From: Phycisphaeraceae bacterium
Lineage (GTDB): Bacteria; Planctomycetota; Phycisphaerae; Phycisphaerales; UBA1924
Direction of reading: 5' to 3'
NCBI GenBank assembly: GCA_026126305.1
Contig: JAHCJI010000007.1
Location: forward strand, 62,001-126,000
Length of the DNA stretch: 64,000 nucleotides
Both the position numbers and the translations under genes were made by a program. The notes under the pieces were generated by a model, which worked only from the letters and a program-made list of their open reading frames with translations, did no database searches and was not told the origin of the DNA. Of this stretch, positions 1 through 8,558 are shown piece by piece (the stretch's first letter is position 1; each line of letters opens with the position of its first letter).

Positions 1-1254
1 CCTGGCCGTGCTGGCGGGAAAGAGCACCTGCGTGAGCAGCACGTACACGGGGATGCGGGCCGAGCAGCTCATGAAGGGGATCGCCAAAATCGTCGCCACG
101 CGCTGGCGAAAGTCGGGGATGGCCCGCGCGCTCATGATCGCCGGGATCGCGCACGCGTGCCCGCTGAGCAAGGGCACGAACGCGTGCCCGGGCAGGCCGA
201 AGGGACGCAGCAGCCGGTCGATGACAAACGCCGCCCGCGCCAGGTACCCGGTCTGTTCCAGCAGCGCAATCAGGAAGAACAGCAGCACGATCTGCGGCAG
301 GAACACCAGCGTGCCGCCCACGCCCGCGAGCACGCCGTCGGCCAGCAGGTCGGCCACCGCGCCCTCGGGCAGCGTGCTGCCCACCACGCCGCCCAGCCAG
401 CCGAAGAAGCCCTCGATGGCGTCCATCGGGATCGTCGCCAGGCTGAAGATGGCCCAGAACAGCCCGGTCATGATCGCGGCGAAGGCGGCCACGCCCAGGA
501 CGGGGTGGGTAAAGGCAAGGTCCAGCCGATCGGTGACGGCGTCGTGCGTTCGCACGTCGGCGGTGCAGGCCTTGGCGTAGACCGCGTCGGCCCACGCGTC
601 GATGTCGCCCGGGCCCAGCGGCCCTGCGGCGACTGTCGCACGCGCGAGCGCGGGCATGACGTCCTGCACGCCCTTGCCGGTCTTGCCCGAGGCGAACACC
701 ACCGGGCAGCCGAGCGCCGCCTCGAACTTCCGGGCGTCGATGGTGATGCCCCGGCGCTCGGCCGCGTCGATCATGGTGACCACGACGATGGTGGGCAGGC
801 CCAGGGCGATGACCTCGCCGGCCAGGCGCAGGTTGCGCGGCACGTTCGTGGCGTCGACGACGATGGCCACGGCGTCGGGCCGGCCGGTGGCAAAGCCCCG
901 GATCGCCATCGTGCCATCGGGGTCGCCCGCCAGCACGCCCTTGCAGATGCGAGACTCGCTGGTGTCCAGGTGCAGGCCGTAGCAGCCGGGCAGGTCGGCC
1001 AGCAGGGCCTGGCCCCGCGGGGCCCGCACCGAAGCCAGGTGGGCCTCCTGCGTCGTGCCGGGGAAGTTGGCGGTCTTCTGCCGCCGGCCGGCCAGGGCGT
1101 TGAACAGCGTGCTCTTGCCGACGTTGGGGTTGCCAACGAGCGCAACTGTTTGCACGACCGCTTGTGCGTCGGTTGGCGCGACGGTTGGCGCGGCGGCTCC
1201 CACCTCGGGGGCGGCCGCGCTGGCGGGTTCGTTGGGGTGCGTGGCCGGAGGCAT
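1..1254 (-). CDS. feoB: Ferrous iron transporter FeoB, N-terminal part (runs off the left edge)
   Basis: Reads leftward from ATG at 1254 and stays open to base 1, giving 418 residues of a protein normally about 600-800 long. Residues about 41-52 form the G1 motif GNPNVGKSTLFN, followed by the FPGTT G2 region and DLPG (G3), the GTP-binding signature of FeoB. Further on, the CxIPxIM-type pore sequence HACAIPAIMSARAIPDFR is seen, after a membrane stretch with the FLPQIVLLFFLIALLEQTGYLARAAFV segment typical of the first gate domain. FeoB takes up Fe(II) across the inner membrane, usually under anoxic or acidic conditions. FeoA lies 6 bp upstream on the same strand, the usual feoAB order. Family identity is secure; only the C-terminus is unseen. 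Confidence 0.95.
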   Translation of the reverse strand, partial: MPPATHPNEPASAAAPEVGAAAPTVAPTDAQAVVQTVALVGNPNVGKSTLFNALAGRRQKTANFPGTTQEAHLASVRAPRGQALLADLPGCYGLHLDTSESRICKGVLAGDPDGTMAIRGFATGRPDAVAIVVDATNVPRNLRLAGEVIALGLPTIVVVTMIDAAERRGITIDARKFEAALGCPVVFASGKTGKGVQDVMPALARATVAAGPLGPGDIDAWADAVYAKACTADVRTHDAVTDRLDLAFTHPVLGVAAFAAIMTGLFWAIFSLATIPMDAIEGFFGWLGGVVGSTLPEGAVADLLADGVLAGVGGTLVFLPQIVLLFFLIALLEQTGYLARAAFVIDRLLRPFGLPGHAFVPLLSGHACAIPAIMSARAIPDFRQRVATILAIPFMSCSARIPVYVLLTQVLFPASTAR

Positions 1255-1260
1255 GGCGGG

Positions 1261-1545
1261 TTACTGCGGCAGGACGTAGAGGCTGTCGGCCAGGTCGTAG
1301 CTCAGGGCGATGCGGCAGCCGCCCGCGTGGCCGTCGACGTGGACGATGCACGGCTGGCCGGCCTTGCACACGCGCAGCTGGCAGCTGGGCCGCAGGCCCA
1401 TGGCGGCCAGGTGGGCGGCCGAGTCGGCCTCGAGCTGGCCCTGGTCCAGCCGTGCGGTCTGCCCGCGCGTGAGCTGTGTGAGGCGGACGCGGGCGGGGGC
1501 CTGGGCCGTGGTCTGGGTAGTCGTTTGGGGAGCGGTGGCAGTCAC
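1261..1545 (-). CDS. feoA: FeoA-like SH3-fold protein
   Basis: A 94-residue protein from a GTG at 1545, the most plausible start because no in-frame ATG lies near. The core from residue ~15 has the FeoA pattern LTQLTRGQTARL...HLAAMGLRPSCQLRV, then a Gly-rich hairpin and a C-terminal YVLP strand. FeoA is a small cytoplasmic partner that binds FeoB. The stop is 6 bp from the feoB start, so the two are co-transcribed. The reading frame stays open upstream through the 21-bp tandem array at 1661-1954, where it would encode a Gly/Ala/Met/Arg heptapeptide repeat. I regard that extension as non-coding, but the start is uncertain. Confidence 0.82.
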   Translation of the reverse strand: MTATAPQTTTQTTAQAPARVRLTQLTRGQTARLDQGQLEADSAAHLAAMGLRPSCQLRVCKAGQPCIVHVDGHAGGCRIALSYDLADSLYVLPQ

Positions 1546-1660
1546 GGGCGATGGTAGCGGTATTGAGACTGGTTCGCAAGTGATCAGAATGGGCGGTGGA
1601 TGGGGTGCTCGAAGCGCCGAGAGGAACTCTCGGGGCTCGGAAAGGGGATTCGCGGGGCTC

Positions 1661-1954
1661 GGATGGCCCACACCTGCCCTCAGATGGCCCACTTCTGCCC
1701 TCAGATGACCCATCCCAGCACTCGCGCCGCCCATTCCTGCCCTCGCGCCGCCCATCCCAGCCCTCGCGCCGCCCATCCCAGCCCTCGCGCCGCCCATCCC
1801 AGCCCTCGCGCCGCCCATCCCAGCCCTCGCGCCGCCCATCCCTGCCCTCGCGCCACCCATCCCTGCCCTCGCGCCGCCCATTCCTGCCCTCGCGCCGCCC
1901 ATTCCTGCCCTCAAATGGCCCATCCCAGCCCTCAGTTGGCGCACTTTTGCCCAT
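1661..1954. repeat. 21-bp tandem repeat array (array 1), about 14 units
   Basis: Fourteen consecutive 21-base units run in perfect phase. The central units are of the type GCGCCGCCCATCCCAGCCCT+C. The outer units differ mainly in the first five bases (AGATG, GGATG, AAATG, AGTTG). It lies between feoA and the DUF4375-like gene. Because 21 is a multiple of 3, several frames are open across it on both strands, which produces spurious ORFs. The flanks (1546-1660 and 1955-2070) show no gene. Confidence 0.93.
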
Positions 1955-2070
1955 CAGATGGAGCAAACCGTGGCCCCGAATCGCATGGGTAGGCCGTGCG
2001 GGCGGATCCCTTATCCGGACCCGCTGCGTGGGTGGCGACAGTCGGCGGCGGGCCGAGCCGTTGGCGAGGG

Positions 2071-2535
2071 TTATGGAGGGTTGGGGCCGGGCTTGGTGGG
2101 GTGGCGGAACTGGTCGGGGTGGGCGTTGAGGTAATCGAGCTTGAGGCGGTGGAGTTCGCGCAGGTCGAGGGCGTACCAGGGGTCGTTGTATACGCCGATG
2201 TCCTTCGATCCGGGGGGGCGCTCTTCGGCGTTGGGGTCGGGCCAGATCTCGGGCGGGCCCGACCAGGGGTCGTCGCGCACCATGGCCATGACCCGCTCGA
2301 CGATCTCGGCCTGGGGCTTGGCGTCGATGGCGCGGTAGCCGGCCAGGGCCGCCGGAAGGAACTTCTCGTAGCCGTTGAAGTAGATCTGGTGGAAACCGCC
2401 GTTGGTGACCTGGCCCTCGATCATCGACATGCAGATGAATTGCTGTTGCGATGGGGTGGGGCGATCCCAGCCGGGTTCCTCTGGGCCGGGCAGCCGATCG
2501 ATGGCTTGGTCGACCTTATCTGTTTCGTGGTCCAT
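2071..2535 (-). CDS. DUF4375 / DMP19-like protein
   Basis: A 154-residue soluble protein with ATG at 2535. The segment NGGFHQIYFNGYEKFLPAAL (residues ~44-63) followed by a run with A..IVERVMAMVRDDP is characteristic of the DUF4375 family, small proteins with a mostly helical fold related to the DNA-mimic protein DMP19. The C-terminus has a Trp/Tyr/Leu-rich stretch (YNDPWYALDLRELHRLKLDY). No signal peptide or membrane segment is seen. The function is unknown; DNA mimicry is a family-level suggestion, not shown here. It is divergent from rarA, with a palindromic repeat between them. Confidence 0.7.
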   Translation of the reverse strand: MDHETDKVDQAIDRLPGPEEPGWDRPTPSQQQFICMSMIEGQVTNGGFHQIYFNGYEKFLPAALAGYRAIDAKPQAEIVERVMAMVRDDPWSGPPEIWPDPNAEERPPGSKDIGVYNDPWYALDLRELHRLKLDYLNAHPDQFRHPTKPGPNPP

Positions 2536-2594
2536 GGGCGTGGCTCGTGGTGCGTGGTGTTGAGGGTATCCGGCGTTTGCTTTGATTCGAAGAA

Positions 2595-2671
2595 CCCTCA
2601 CCCCGGCCCTCTCCCTGGGGGGAAGATCCGGCTCCCTCTCCCCGTCTGCGGGGAGAGGGCTGGGGTGAGGG
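2595..2671. repeat. REP-like intergenic palindrome
   Basis: The left arm begins CCCTCACCCCGGCCCTCTCC and the right arm ends GGAGAGGGCTGGGGTGAGGG, a near-perfect inverted repeat. An internal smaller hairpin (CTCCCCGTCTGCGGGGAG) sits next to the right arm. This CCCTCACCCC-type palindrome is a widespread intergenic repeat in GC-rich bacteria. It lies between the divergent DUF4375-like and rarA genes. Confidence 0.85.
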
Positions 2672-2711
2672 GTCTTGGTCTTGCCTGTTGCGAGTGTCCG
2701 TACCATCAACC

Positions 2712-4076
2712 ATGAGCGACCTCTTCGGAGCCGAGCGGGCCAAACGCCGCCGCAGGGCCGAGCCCCTGGCGGCCAGGATGCGGCCGCGCACCATCGACGA
2801 GGTCGTGGGGCAGCGGCACATCCTGGGGCCGGGCAAGCTGCTGCGGCGGATGCTCGAGGCCGATGCGCTGACGAGCCTGATCCTGCACGGGCCGCCGGGG
2901 ACGGGCAAGACGACCCTGGCCGGGCTGATCGCCGAGCATTCCGGGCGGCACTTCGAGGCGGCCAACGCGGCGTCGATCGGGGTGAAGCGGGTGCGGGAGA
3001 TTTCCGACGTGGCGCGGGCGCGGCTGGAAGATAGTGGGGGTGGGGGGACGCGGACGGTGCTGTTCCTCGACGAGGTGCATCGGTTCAGCCGCAGCCAGCA
3101 GGACGTGCTGCTGGAGGACGTGGAGCGCGGGGTGCTGACGCTGATCGGGGCGACGACGGAAAACCCGCTGTTCGCCTGCAACGCGGCGCTGGTGAGCCGC
3201 AGCACGCTCTTTCGGCTCGAGCCGCTCACCGAGGATGAGATCGTTGAGGTGCTGCGGCGGGCGCTGGCGGATGATGAGCGTGGGTATGGGAAGGTGGCCA
3301 TCGAGGCGCACGAGGACGCCCTGCGCGTGTGGGCGGTCAAGAGCGACGGCGATGCGCGGCGGGCGCTCACGGCGCTGGAGGTTGCGGTCTTAAGTTCGGG
3401 CAAGGACGGGGGGAAGATTGTCATAGACCGACAAGTCGCCGAGGATTCCATCCAGCAGAAGGCGGCGGTCTACGGCGATGATGAGCACTACGACTCGGCG
3501 TCGGCGATGATCAAGAGCCTGCGCGGCAGCGACCCCGACGCGGCCTGCTACTGGATCGCCCGGATGCTCGAAGGCGGGGAGGACCCGCGCTTCATCGCAC
3601 GCCGCATGGCGATCCTGGCCAGCGAAGACATCGGCAACGCCGATCCGCGTGCGATGCTCATCGCCGCGGCCACGTGGGAACTAGTGGAGCGCATCGGCCT
3701 GCCCGAGGCCCGCATCACCCTTGGACACTGCGCGTGCTACCTGGCGCTGGCGCCCAAGAGCAACGCGGCGTACAAGGCCATCGACGCGGCCATCGCCGAC
3801 GTGAAGGAAGGGCGGACGGTGCCGGTGCCGGTGTACCTGCGAGATCCCAATTCCTCGCCGCTGACGACCGAAGACGCGACGGGCCTGCGCACGAAGGAAG
3901 TTGGCGGCGAAAAGTACGAGTACAGCCACAACGCCGTGGGTGCTTTGACCGGGCAGGATTATCTTGGGGTGGCCAAGCGATATTACGAGCCCGGGGAGGC
4001 AGGAGAAGAAGAGCAGATGGCAAAGCGGCTGGCCGAGATCCGCGCGCTGCGTCGGCGCAGGAAGGCCCAATCATGA
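2712..4076 (+). CDS. rarA: Replication-associated recombination protein RarA (MgsA/YcaJ AAA+ ATPase)
   Basis: 454 residues, a normal RarA length. The start MSDLFG at 2712 matches the family N-terminus. Residues ~28-37 read PRTIDEVVGQ, the Walker A is HGPPGTGKTT (~59), Walker B is LFLDEVHRF (~117), and sensor 1 is GATTENP. The C-terminal half has the RarA-specific oligomerisation region (DPDAACYWIARMLEGGEDP and later HNAVGALTGQDYLG). RarA acts at stalled forks and at single-strand/double-strand junctions. Its stop overlaps the ATG of the pseudopilin gene (ATGA), so both are likely on one transcript. Confidence 0.95.
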   Translation: MSDLFGAERAKRRRRAEPLAARMRPRTIDEVVGQRHILGPGKLLRRMLEADALTSLILHGPPGTGKTTLAGLIAEHSGRHFEAANAASIGVKRVREISDVARARLEDSGGGGTRTVLFLDEVHRFSRSQQDVLLEDVERGVLTLIGATTENPLFACNAALVSRSTLFRLEPLTEDEIVEVLRRALADDERGYGKVAIEAHEDALRVWAVKSDGDARRALTALEVAVLSSGKDGGKIVIDRQVAEDSIQQKAAVYGDDEHYDSASAMIKSLRGSDPDAACYWIARMLEGGEDPRFIARRMAILASEDIGNADPRAMLIAAATWELVERIGLPEARITLGHCACYLALAPKSNAAYKAIDAAIADVKEGRTVPVPVYLRDPNSSPLTTEDATGLRTKEVGGEKYEYSHNAVGALTGQDYLGVAKRYYEPGEAGEEEQMAKRLAEIRALRRRRKAQS

Positions 4077-4786
4077 AGCCAAGCGCCGTCACGCGGGAGC
4101 GAAGCGCCTTCACGCTCGTCGAGTTGCTCGTCGTCGTCGCCGTGATCGCGGTGCTCATCGGCGTGCTGCTGCCCGCGCTGGCCGGGGCCCGCCGCGCCGG
4201 GCACGCGGCGGCTTGCCTCTCGAACCTGCGTCAGGCCTTTACGATCTGCGCCTACTACGCCCACGACCACAACGGCCACGGCCCGGCCATCGGCGTGCCC
4301 TACGCCAGCGTGCCCAACTGGGCCATGGTCGTGCAGACCGAGGCCAGGGGCGGCGCGGGCCGGGCGGGCACGAGCCCGGGCGAGGTCTTCCACGAGACCA
4401 GCGTGCTGGTGTGCCCGGCGTGCCAGGCCCAGAGCGGCGAACGCATGACCCGCACCTACGCCATGAACGCCACGGGCCTTTCCGGCCTGCCCGGCGACGG
4501 CGGCGACTACGACCAGCGGCCAACCTTTATAAGATTCGACCTGGTCCAGGTCCCCTCGGCCACGCCGCTGCTGCTCGACGCCGCCCCGCTGCCCCAGGGC
4601 CCGGAGCTGCCCCCGCCCACGCGCACGGCCAGCGTCATCGACCTTCGCCAGGAGGCCCACGCCACGCAACGCATCGGCCGCTGGCACGGCGGACGCGCCG
4701 ACGCCCGCTTCCACGCCGTGCGCTTCGACGGCTCGGCGGGGGGGTACGAAGAAGTACCGGCGTCCTGGCTCGAGGCGTTGCCCTGA
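4073..4786 (+). CDS. Type II pseudopilin-like protein (prepilin N-terminal methylation motif)
   Basis: 237 residues. After a short basic leader, residues ~12-30 are FTLVELLVVVAVIAVLIG, the class III prepilin signal with the conserved Glu at +5, followed by LLPAL..ARR and ..CLSNLRQ, typical of the many one-off pseudopilins in planctomycetes. Cleavage and N-methylation by a prepilin peptidase at the inner membrane is expected. The body has two Cys about 3 apart (VCPACQ) and a C-terminal R..GRADARFHAVRFDGS segment seen in planctomycete H-X9-DG-type pseudopilins. The ATG overlaps the rarA stop by 4 bases. Its substrate or partner is not evident. Confidence 0.88.
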   Translation: MKPSAVTRERSAFTLVELLVVVAVIAVLIGVLLPALAGARRAGHAAACLSNLRQAFTICAYYAHDHNGHGPAIGVPYASVPNWAMVVQTEARGGAGRAGTSPGEVFHETSVLVCPACQAQSGERMTRTYAMNATGLSGLPGDGGDYDQRPTFIRFDLVQVPSATPLLLDAAPLPQGPELPPPTRTASVIDLRQEAHATQRIGRWHGGRADARFHAVRFDGSAGGYEEVPASWLEALP

Positions 4787-4795
4787 GGGGGGCGA

Positions 4796-6055
4796 TTAGT
4801 CCTTCGCCGGCCTGATGATGGTGAACTCGATTTCGTGGCGAGTCGGCACCAGCACCAGCCCGGCGGCTTCCTCGAGCGCCTTGGGCAAATCGTCGGCGCT
4901 CATGGGCAAGGTGAGATTGAGGAAGTAAGAACCATCCAGCCCCGTGCGGTCGAGGACCGGCCCGCGCATGGTATGGCTCAGTGTGTTCGCGAGGTTGGCA
5001 ATCGCAGCGCTGGAACTGGTCACCGTGAGGCTCGTGCCGTCGCTGGTGACGCTCGACCCGCTCGGCCGGTCGAGCCCGGGCTCCAGTTTCAAGCCCCCCT
5101 CGGCCACGCGCAACTCCCAGGCGTCCACGACCCGCCGCTGCTTTTCGAGCCGAACGCCCAGCCCCGCGGCCACCATCTCACGCACCAGCGGCATGAGGGC
5201 TTGGCGCTGTTCCTGGGGCACGCGGTAGATCACGTCGAAGCGCTTTTCACTGAGCGTGTCGTCGATCTCGACGGCGTAGCTTGGCAAGGCGTACAACCCG
5301 GAGATGATGCCTTCGATTGAACTGCCCAGCCTGGTCATGCTCGACCCGCTCGTGCTGCCCATGGCCATGTCCCCGGCCTTGCGCACGATGACCTGGAACG
5401 TGGGCTGGTCGTCCGGCTTTGTGAGCATCGAGTACGGATCGATGCCCGCCGTCACGAATCCATCGAACGCCGGCCGGCCGTCCGCCCCCACGCGGGCCTC
5501 GTGGCCGGCGGCCCGGGGTTGCTCCAATGCCGCAGCCGGATCATCCTTGCCCGCCACCATCGCCGCCAGGCGTTCCTTGCTCAGGCTGCTGGGGTGCGTG
5601 CGGGCGACGATGACGCCGTCGCGCACGACGAAGGTCGTGGGCCAGCCACGCACGCCGTAGGCCCGCACCATGTCGCGGTCCATGTCGTGGCCGATCCACG
5701 TGCGCATGGGCATGCGCTCGCGGAAGCGGTCGACCAGCTCGGGCTCCTCATAGGTCACGCTCAGGAAGTGCACGCCCTTGGGGGCAAACTCGTCGTGCAG
5801 ATCGTTGATGTGCGGGATGGCCGCCACGCACGGCCCGCACCAGGTGCCCCAGAACTCGATGACCGTCGTGCCCCTGCCCAGCGCCTCCCAGTTGGCTTTG
5901 GCGCCCTCTGGGGCGTTGGTCAGGGCGTCGAGGGTGATGGCGGGGGCCTTCTCGCCCGGGCCGGGGGCGTTCTGGGCCAAGCCCGGCGTCATCGGGCCTA
6001 TCGCGGCCAGGGCAAGACAGAACAATCGCAACCAACCGGTCCGCACGCGCTGCAT
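4796..6055 (-). CDS. Secreted thioredoxin-fold (TlpA/ResA-like) protein fused to a DUF3738 (TIGR03435) domain
   Basis: 419 residues. A signal peptide (basic MQRVRTGWLR, hydrophobic core, cut near GLAQ-N) directs export. Residues ~45-170 form a thioredoxin fold with active-site FWGTWCGPC and the cis-Pro strand GWPTTFVV. Residues ~200-419 resemble DUF3738/TIGR03435, with YALPSYAVEIDD, FDVIYRVP, a Val/Glu-Leu-rich strand and the typical end DRTGLDGSYFLNLTL followed by VPTRHEIEF(T)II. The thioredoxin part probably reduces or isomerises periplasmic disulfides; the DUF3738 function is unknown. Such fusions are known from Acidobacteria and Planctomycetes. It is convergent with the pseudopilin gene, 9 bp apart. 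Confidence 0.85.
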   Translation of the reverse strand: MQRVRTGWLRLFCLALAAIGPMTPGLAQNAPGPGEKAPAITLDALTNAPEGAKANWEALGRGTTVIEFWGTWCGPCVAAIPHINDLHDEFAPKGVHFLSVTYEEPELVDRFRERMPMRTWIGHDMDRDMVRAYGVRGWPTTFVVRDGVIVARTHPSSLSKERLAAMVAGKDDPAAALEQPRAAGHEARVGADGRPAFDGFVTAGIDPYSMLTKPDDQPTFQVIVRKAGDMAMGSTSGSSMTRLGSSIEGIISGLYALPSYAVEIDDTLSEKRFDVIYRVPQEQRQALMPLVREMVAAGLGVRLEKQRRVVDAWELRVAEGGLKLEPGLDRPSGSSVTSDGTSLTVTSSSAAIANLANTLSHTMRGPVLDRTGLDGSYFLNLTLPMSADDLPKALEEAAGLVLVPTRHEIEFTIIRPAKD

Positions 6056-6098
6056 GGCAGGCTCCCTTCATGTATAAGTTCCAAAGCCAAGCGGGACC

Positions 6099-6178
6099 TC
6101 TGACCAATTCTCCATTCCCAAGTGCCAGGCGGGCGTGCTTGTGGCAACTGGGGCTTGGCAATGGGCAATTGGTCAGAG
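6099..6178. repeat. Imperfect inverted repeat upstream of the TlpA-like gene
   Basis: The arms CTCTGACCAATTCTCCATTC (6099-6118) and GAATGGGCAATTGGTCAGAG-like (6154-6178; actual CTTGGCAATGGGCAATTGG followed by TCAGAG) pair over ~24 bases across a ~33-base loop. It sits 40-120 bp upstream of the start at 6055. It may be a repeat-element fragment or a regulatory cruciform; no further call is possible. Confidence 0.6.
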
Positions 6179-6204
6179 ATCCCAAGAGCCGAACGGCACC
6201 ATGC

Positions 6205-6690
6205 TATCCCCCCACGCCCCCCACGCCCCCCACGCCCGCCCCACCAAACCCCCGACACCTCCCCAGCGAAGAGCCGCCCGCCGAGCGCTTTCCGGACGCT
6301 GCGGGGCCATGAGAGCGTCTCTATAAATGATGAAACGGACCGTCCGGAGCGTCAAACGGAAGCCCCGGAGCGTCAAACGGAAGGCCCGGAGCATCAAACG
6401 GAGGCTCCGTTTGATCAAACGGAAGCTCTGGAGCATGCTCCGGATGTTCCGGAGTGCCCTCCGGACGCCGCGGGCGCTCTCCGCAAGAGCCGGAGCATGC
6501 TCCAGAAGTTCCGGAGCATGCTCCAGAAGCTCCGGAGCGTCAAACGGAAGGCCCGGAGCATCAAACGGAAGCTCTGGAGCATCAAACGGATCGTCCGGAG
6601 CATCAAACGGATGATCTGGAGTGCACTCCAGATCGTCCGGAGTGCCCTCCGGAACATCCGGAGTGCACTCCAGACGTTCCGAGGGGTCGC
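6205..6690. repeat. Composite repeat element, copy 1: C-rich tract, conserved 70-bp block, 21-bp array 2
   Basis: Three parts. (1) A C-rich tract of CCCCCCACG units (6208-6250). (2) A block at 6266-6335, including CGCTTTCCGGACGCTGCGGG and GTCTCTATAA, that recurs almost unchanged at 20699-20768. (3) About 17 units of 21 bp (6336-6690; one unit is 20 bp). Units are built from two half-sites, CCGGAGC/GCTCCGG and CAAACGG/CCGTTTG, so neighbouring units form perfect palindromes such as CCGGAGCATGCTCCGG, CTGGAGTGCACTCCAG and CCGTTTGATCAAACGG. All frames are open over long stretches, but nothing resembles a real protein. Confidence 0.9.
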
Positions 6691-6978
6691 CAGGGCGGTT
6701 TTCGTATCGGTCCCGGGGGTTCTCCCGAGGTTTCGGCCGGGTCGGGGGCCGGGCCGGGGCATATTCGGGGTTGGGCCGGGTGCCGAGGCGGGGCTCGATT
6801 GGCACCGTTCTCGGGCCGTCTTGGCCATCTGGCCATGGTCTGAAAACTTGCGATCGAGGGGCGCCTCGGCTACCGAGTAACCGCCGAGCAACCGCCGATC
6901 TCTCGCCCCAACGGCTCGTCCAATACCCAGGAAATCCTCCATCACCAAGCCGGTTTGGATGGCTTCGGCGGGGCGAGC

Positions 6979-7185
6979 GATGTAGACTCGTTGGTCATGC
7001 GCCGGACTTTCCTGGCTTCGGACACGCCACGGACCCGTTCTTCTAACGTTGGGTCCAAGCGGTGGTACGTGCTGCAAAACTGGCGGCAGGACGCGGCGGT
7101 GATCATCAGCGATGCCGGCGTGCAGCGGGAGCGGGCGTTCTACAGCCCTTATGGTCGTGTGTTCGGCGTGCCCGCGGGCCCCCCA
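6979..7185 (+). pseudogene. RHS-repeat core relic
   Basis: The frame beginning near 6979 reads DVDSLVMRR..., then WYVLQNWRQDAAVIISDAG and VQRERAFYSPYGRVFGVPAG. This is the hallmark C-terminal core of RHS/YD-repeat proteins (the '(Y)VLQDANxNVxxIVDxxGxVxERYxYxPYG' consensus). No upstream YD repeats exist, and the frame runs directly out of the 21-bp array region into sequence that belongs to a transposase relic on the other strand. It is therefore a fragment of a once larger polymorphic toxin or cell-wall protein. Confidence 0.72.
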
Positions 7186-7218
7186 GCCCAACAAATGAGT
7201 TTTACCGGCGAGTTCGGC

Positions 7219-7452
7219 TCAGGCGAAAGCACCGCTATCGGCGGCTGGAGCACGGCCGACCGTGCCGACGATGGTGCCGCTGAAGGGCCGTTCGAGCTCG
7301 CACGCCTCGGCCATGCGCTCGCGCAGGCAGTCCAGCAGCCGGTTGGTGTTGCGGTTCAGGCCGGTGAGCTCGGCCGCCACATGCCGCAGGACGCGTCGGA
7401 AAATCGCCTCGGAGATTCGCGAACGGGCGACAGAGCGGTTCTTCACGGTCAA
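7219..7452 (-). pseudogene. IS1595-like transposase N-terminal relic
   Basis: Reading leftward from 7452, residues ~28-58 give AAELTGLNRNTNRLLDCL then RERMAEACELERPFSG. This closely resembles the helix-turn-helix region of IS1595-family transposases (AAELTGLNRNTVNRYY..LRERIAEACE..SPFSG), just before the first catalytic Asp. The DDE core is absent: after PFSG the sequence changes to unrelated residues and stops. It is a relic with no coding capacity for transposition, inserted next to the RHS relic. Confidence 0.6.
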
Positions 7453-7575
7453 ACGAGCCTATCGCGGACTTCCGGCAAGGCTCGGCGAGTCATGACCATC
7501 GAGAATTATAAGAACGATCCATTGTGTGCCCCACTTCCCATTACGCCGGGTCCAATCAATTGAGGAGTGCCAACC

Positions 7576-8268
7576 ATGGTAAACGCAGTTAAAAGTCCTT
7601 CAATTAGCGCGATTATGGCAGTGTCGATTGCGATAGTCATCAAGATGGTCATCGGCTATGGCTCAGCAATATCTGCGTGCCAACTCCAGCCGGCTCATCA
7701 GTTGGCTATCGGTGTTGAAAATAGATTTAGCGTGCATATTGAAGCTATCGATGTTGGCGGGGTGTACTTTAAGGTCGGCGACAAGTATGTCAAATCCTCC
7801 CATGAAGACGCTCATGTACTGTCGGGTGTAGAAGGATATAAACGCGATGTTGCTTACACCGAATTCCAGTTGATTATAACCAATCGGACAATGGACGATG
7901 TTGTGATTGCGCGGCAGTATCTTCAAGCTATTCTCGGCAGAGTACTGCTTGTTGATTCTGATTCACGAACTTGGAAGCTTGAACAAGAATTTATGTATCG
8001 CAGCATCACAGACATCAACTTTGATCTCGTTCTTGCAAAAGGTAGTAGCAAGTCGCTTCGATTTGAGTTTGCACCTGCACGGTTGTGGCCTGAGGACTTA
8101 GATACACGCGCAGAGATCCATGAATATCCAGAGGTACTATGGCCCATGCTGCCTGACGAGCCCAAACTGCGTGTTAGAAAAGTGGATAATGCTAAAGTAC
8201 ACGAGCCGGTTCCTATGCCAATCATATTTGACAATCTGCCTGCGAACATCAAGACTTCTGGACTCTAG
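7576..8268 (+). CDS. Hypothetical exported or membrane-anchored protein, A+T-rich
   Basis: 230 residues. ATG 7576 is preferred over the in-frame GTG 7567 because a GAGGAG Shine-Dalgarno lies at 7562-7567, 8 bases upstream of the ATG. Residues ~8-30 form one hydrophobic segment (ISAIMAVSIAIVIKMVIGYG), an uncleaved anchor or signal peptide. The rest is beta-rich and polar, ending in a Pro-rich tail (VHEPVPMPIIFDNLP). I do not recognise a family. The base composition is visibly richer in A and T than its neighbours and the codon use differs, both signs of transfer. It sits between two RHS relics, a place where toxin-tip or immunity genes are often found; a role of that kind is only an inference. 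Confidence 0.65.
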   Translation: MVNAVKSPSISAIMAVSIAIVIKMVIGYGSAISACQLQPAHQLAIGVENRFSVHIEAIDVGGVYFKVGDKYVKSSHEDAHVLSGVEGYKRDVAYTEFQLIITNRTMDDVVIARQYLQAILGRVLLVDSDSRTWKLEQEFMYRSITDINFDLVLAKGSSKSLRFEFAPARLWPEDLDTRAEIHEYPEVLWPMLPDEPKLRVRKVDNAKVHEPVPMPIIFDNLPANIKTSGL

Positions 8269-8558
8269 CGAATGCGCGTGACTGTGTGTGTGGCTAGTGC
8301 CGCATCGACACGGCCAAGGTGCAGCGTGAGCGTGCCTCGTCAGTTCCTACGGCCGAGTCTTGGTTATGGTCGCCGTCTGGCGAGTTGGACTTGCGTGTCG
8401 TCCCGGCAACGCTACCTCGACATCCTTTAGCCGATTTGTTGAACTCCCTCATCCCCGCCCCGTCGACTCGAGCGGGTGCAAGTGGCCGCCGGCTTCCTCG
8501 GTGTCGCCGTCGCGGTGCTCGGCTCGCATCGTGCAGCCGGGGCCCCGACGAGCCGGGC

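Noticed and set aside
157..1557. 466-codon open frame on the plus strand
   Set aside because: Antisense to feoA/feoB, which have unmistakable GTPase and SH3-like motifs.
6173..6880. Open frames rich in heptapeptide repeats (e.g. PFDAPEL, PERQTEA)
   Set aside because: They arise because the 21-bp array keeps all frames open; different frames give unrelated heptads, so none is favoured as a protein.
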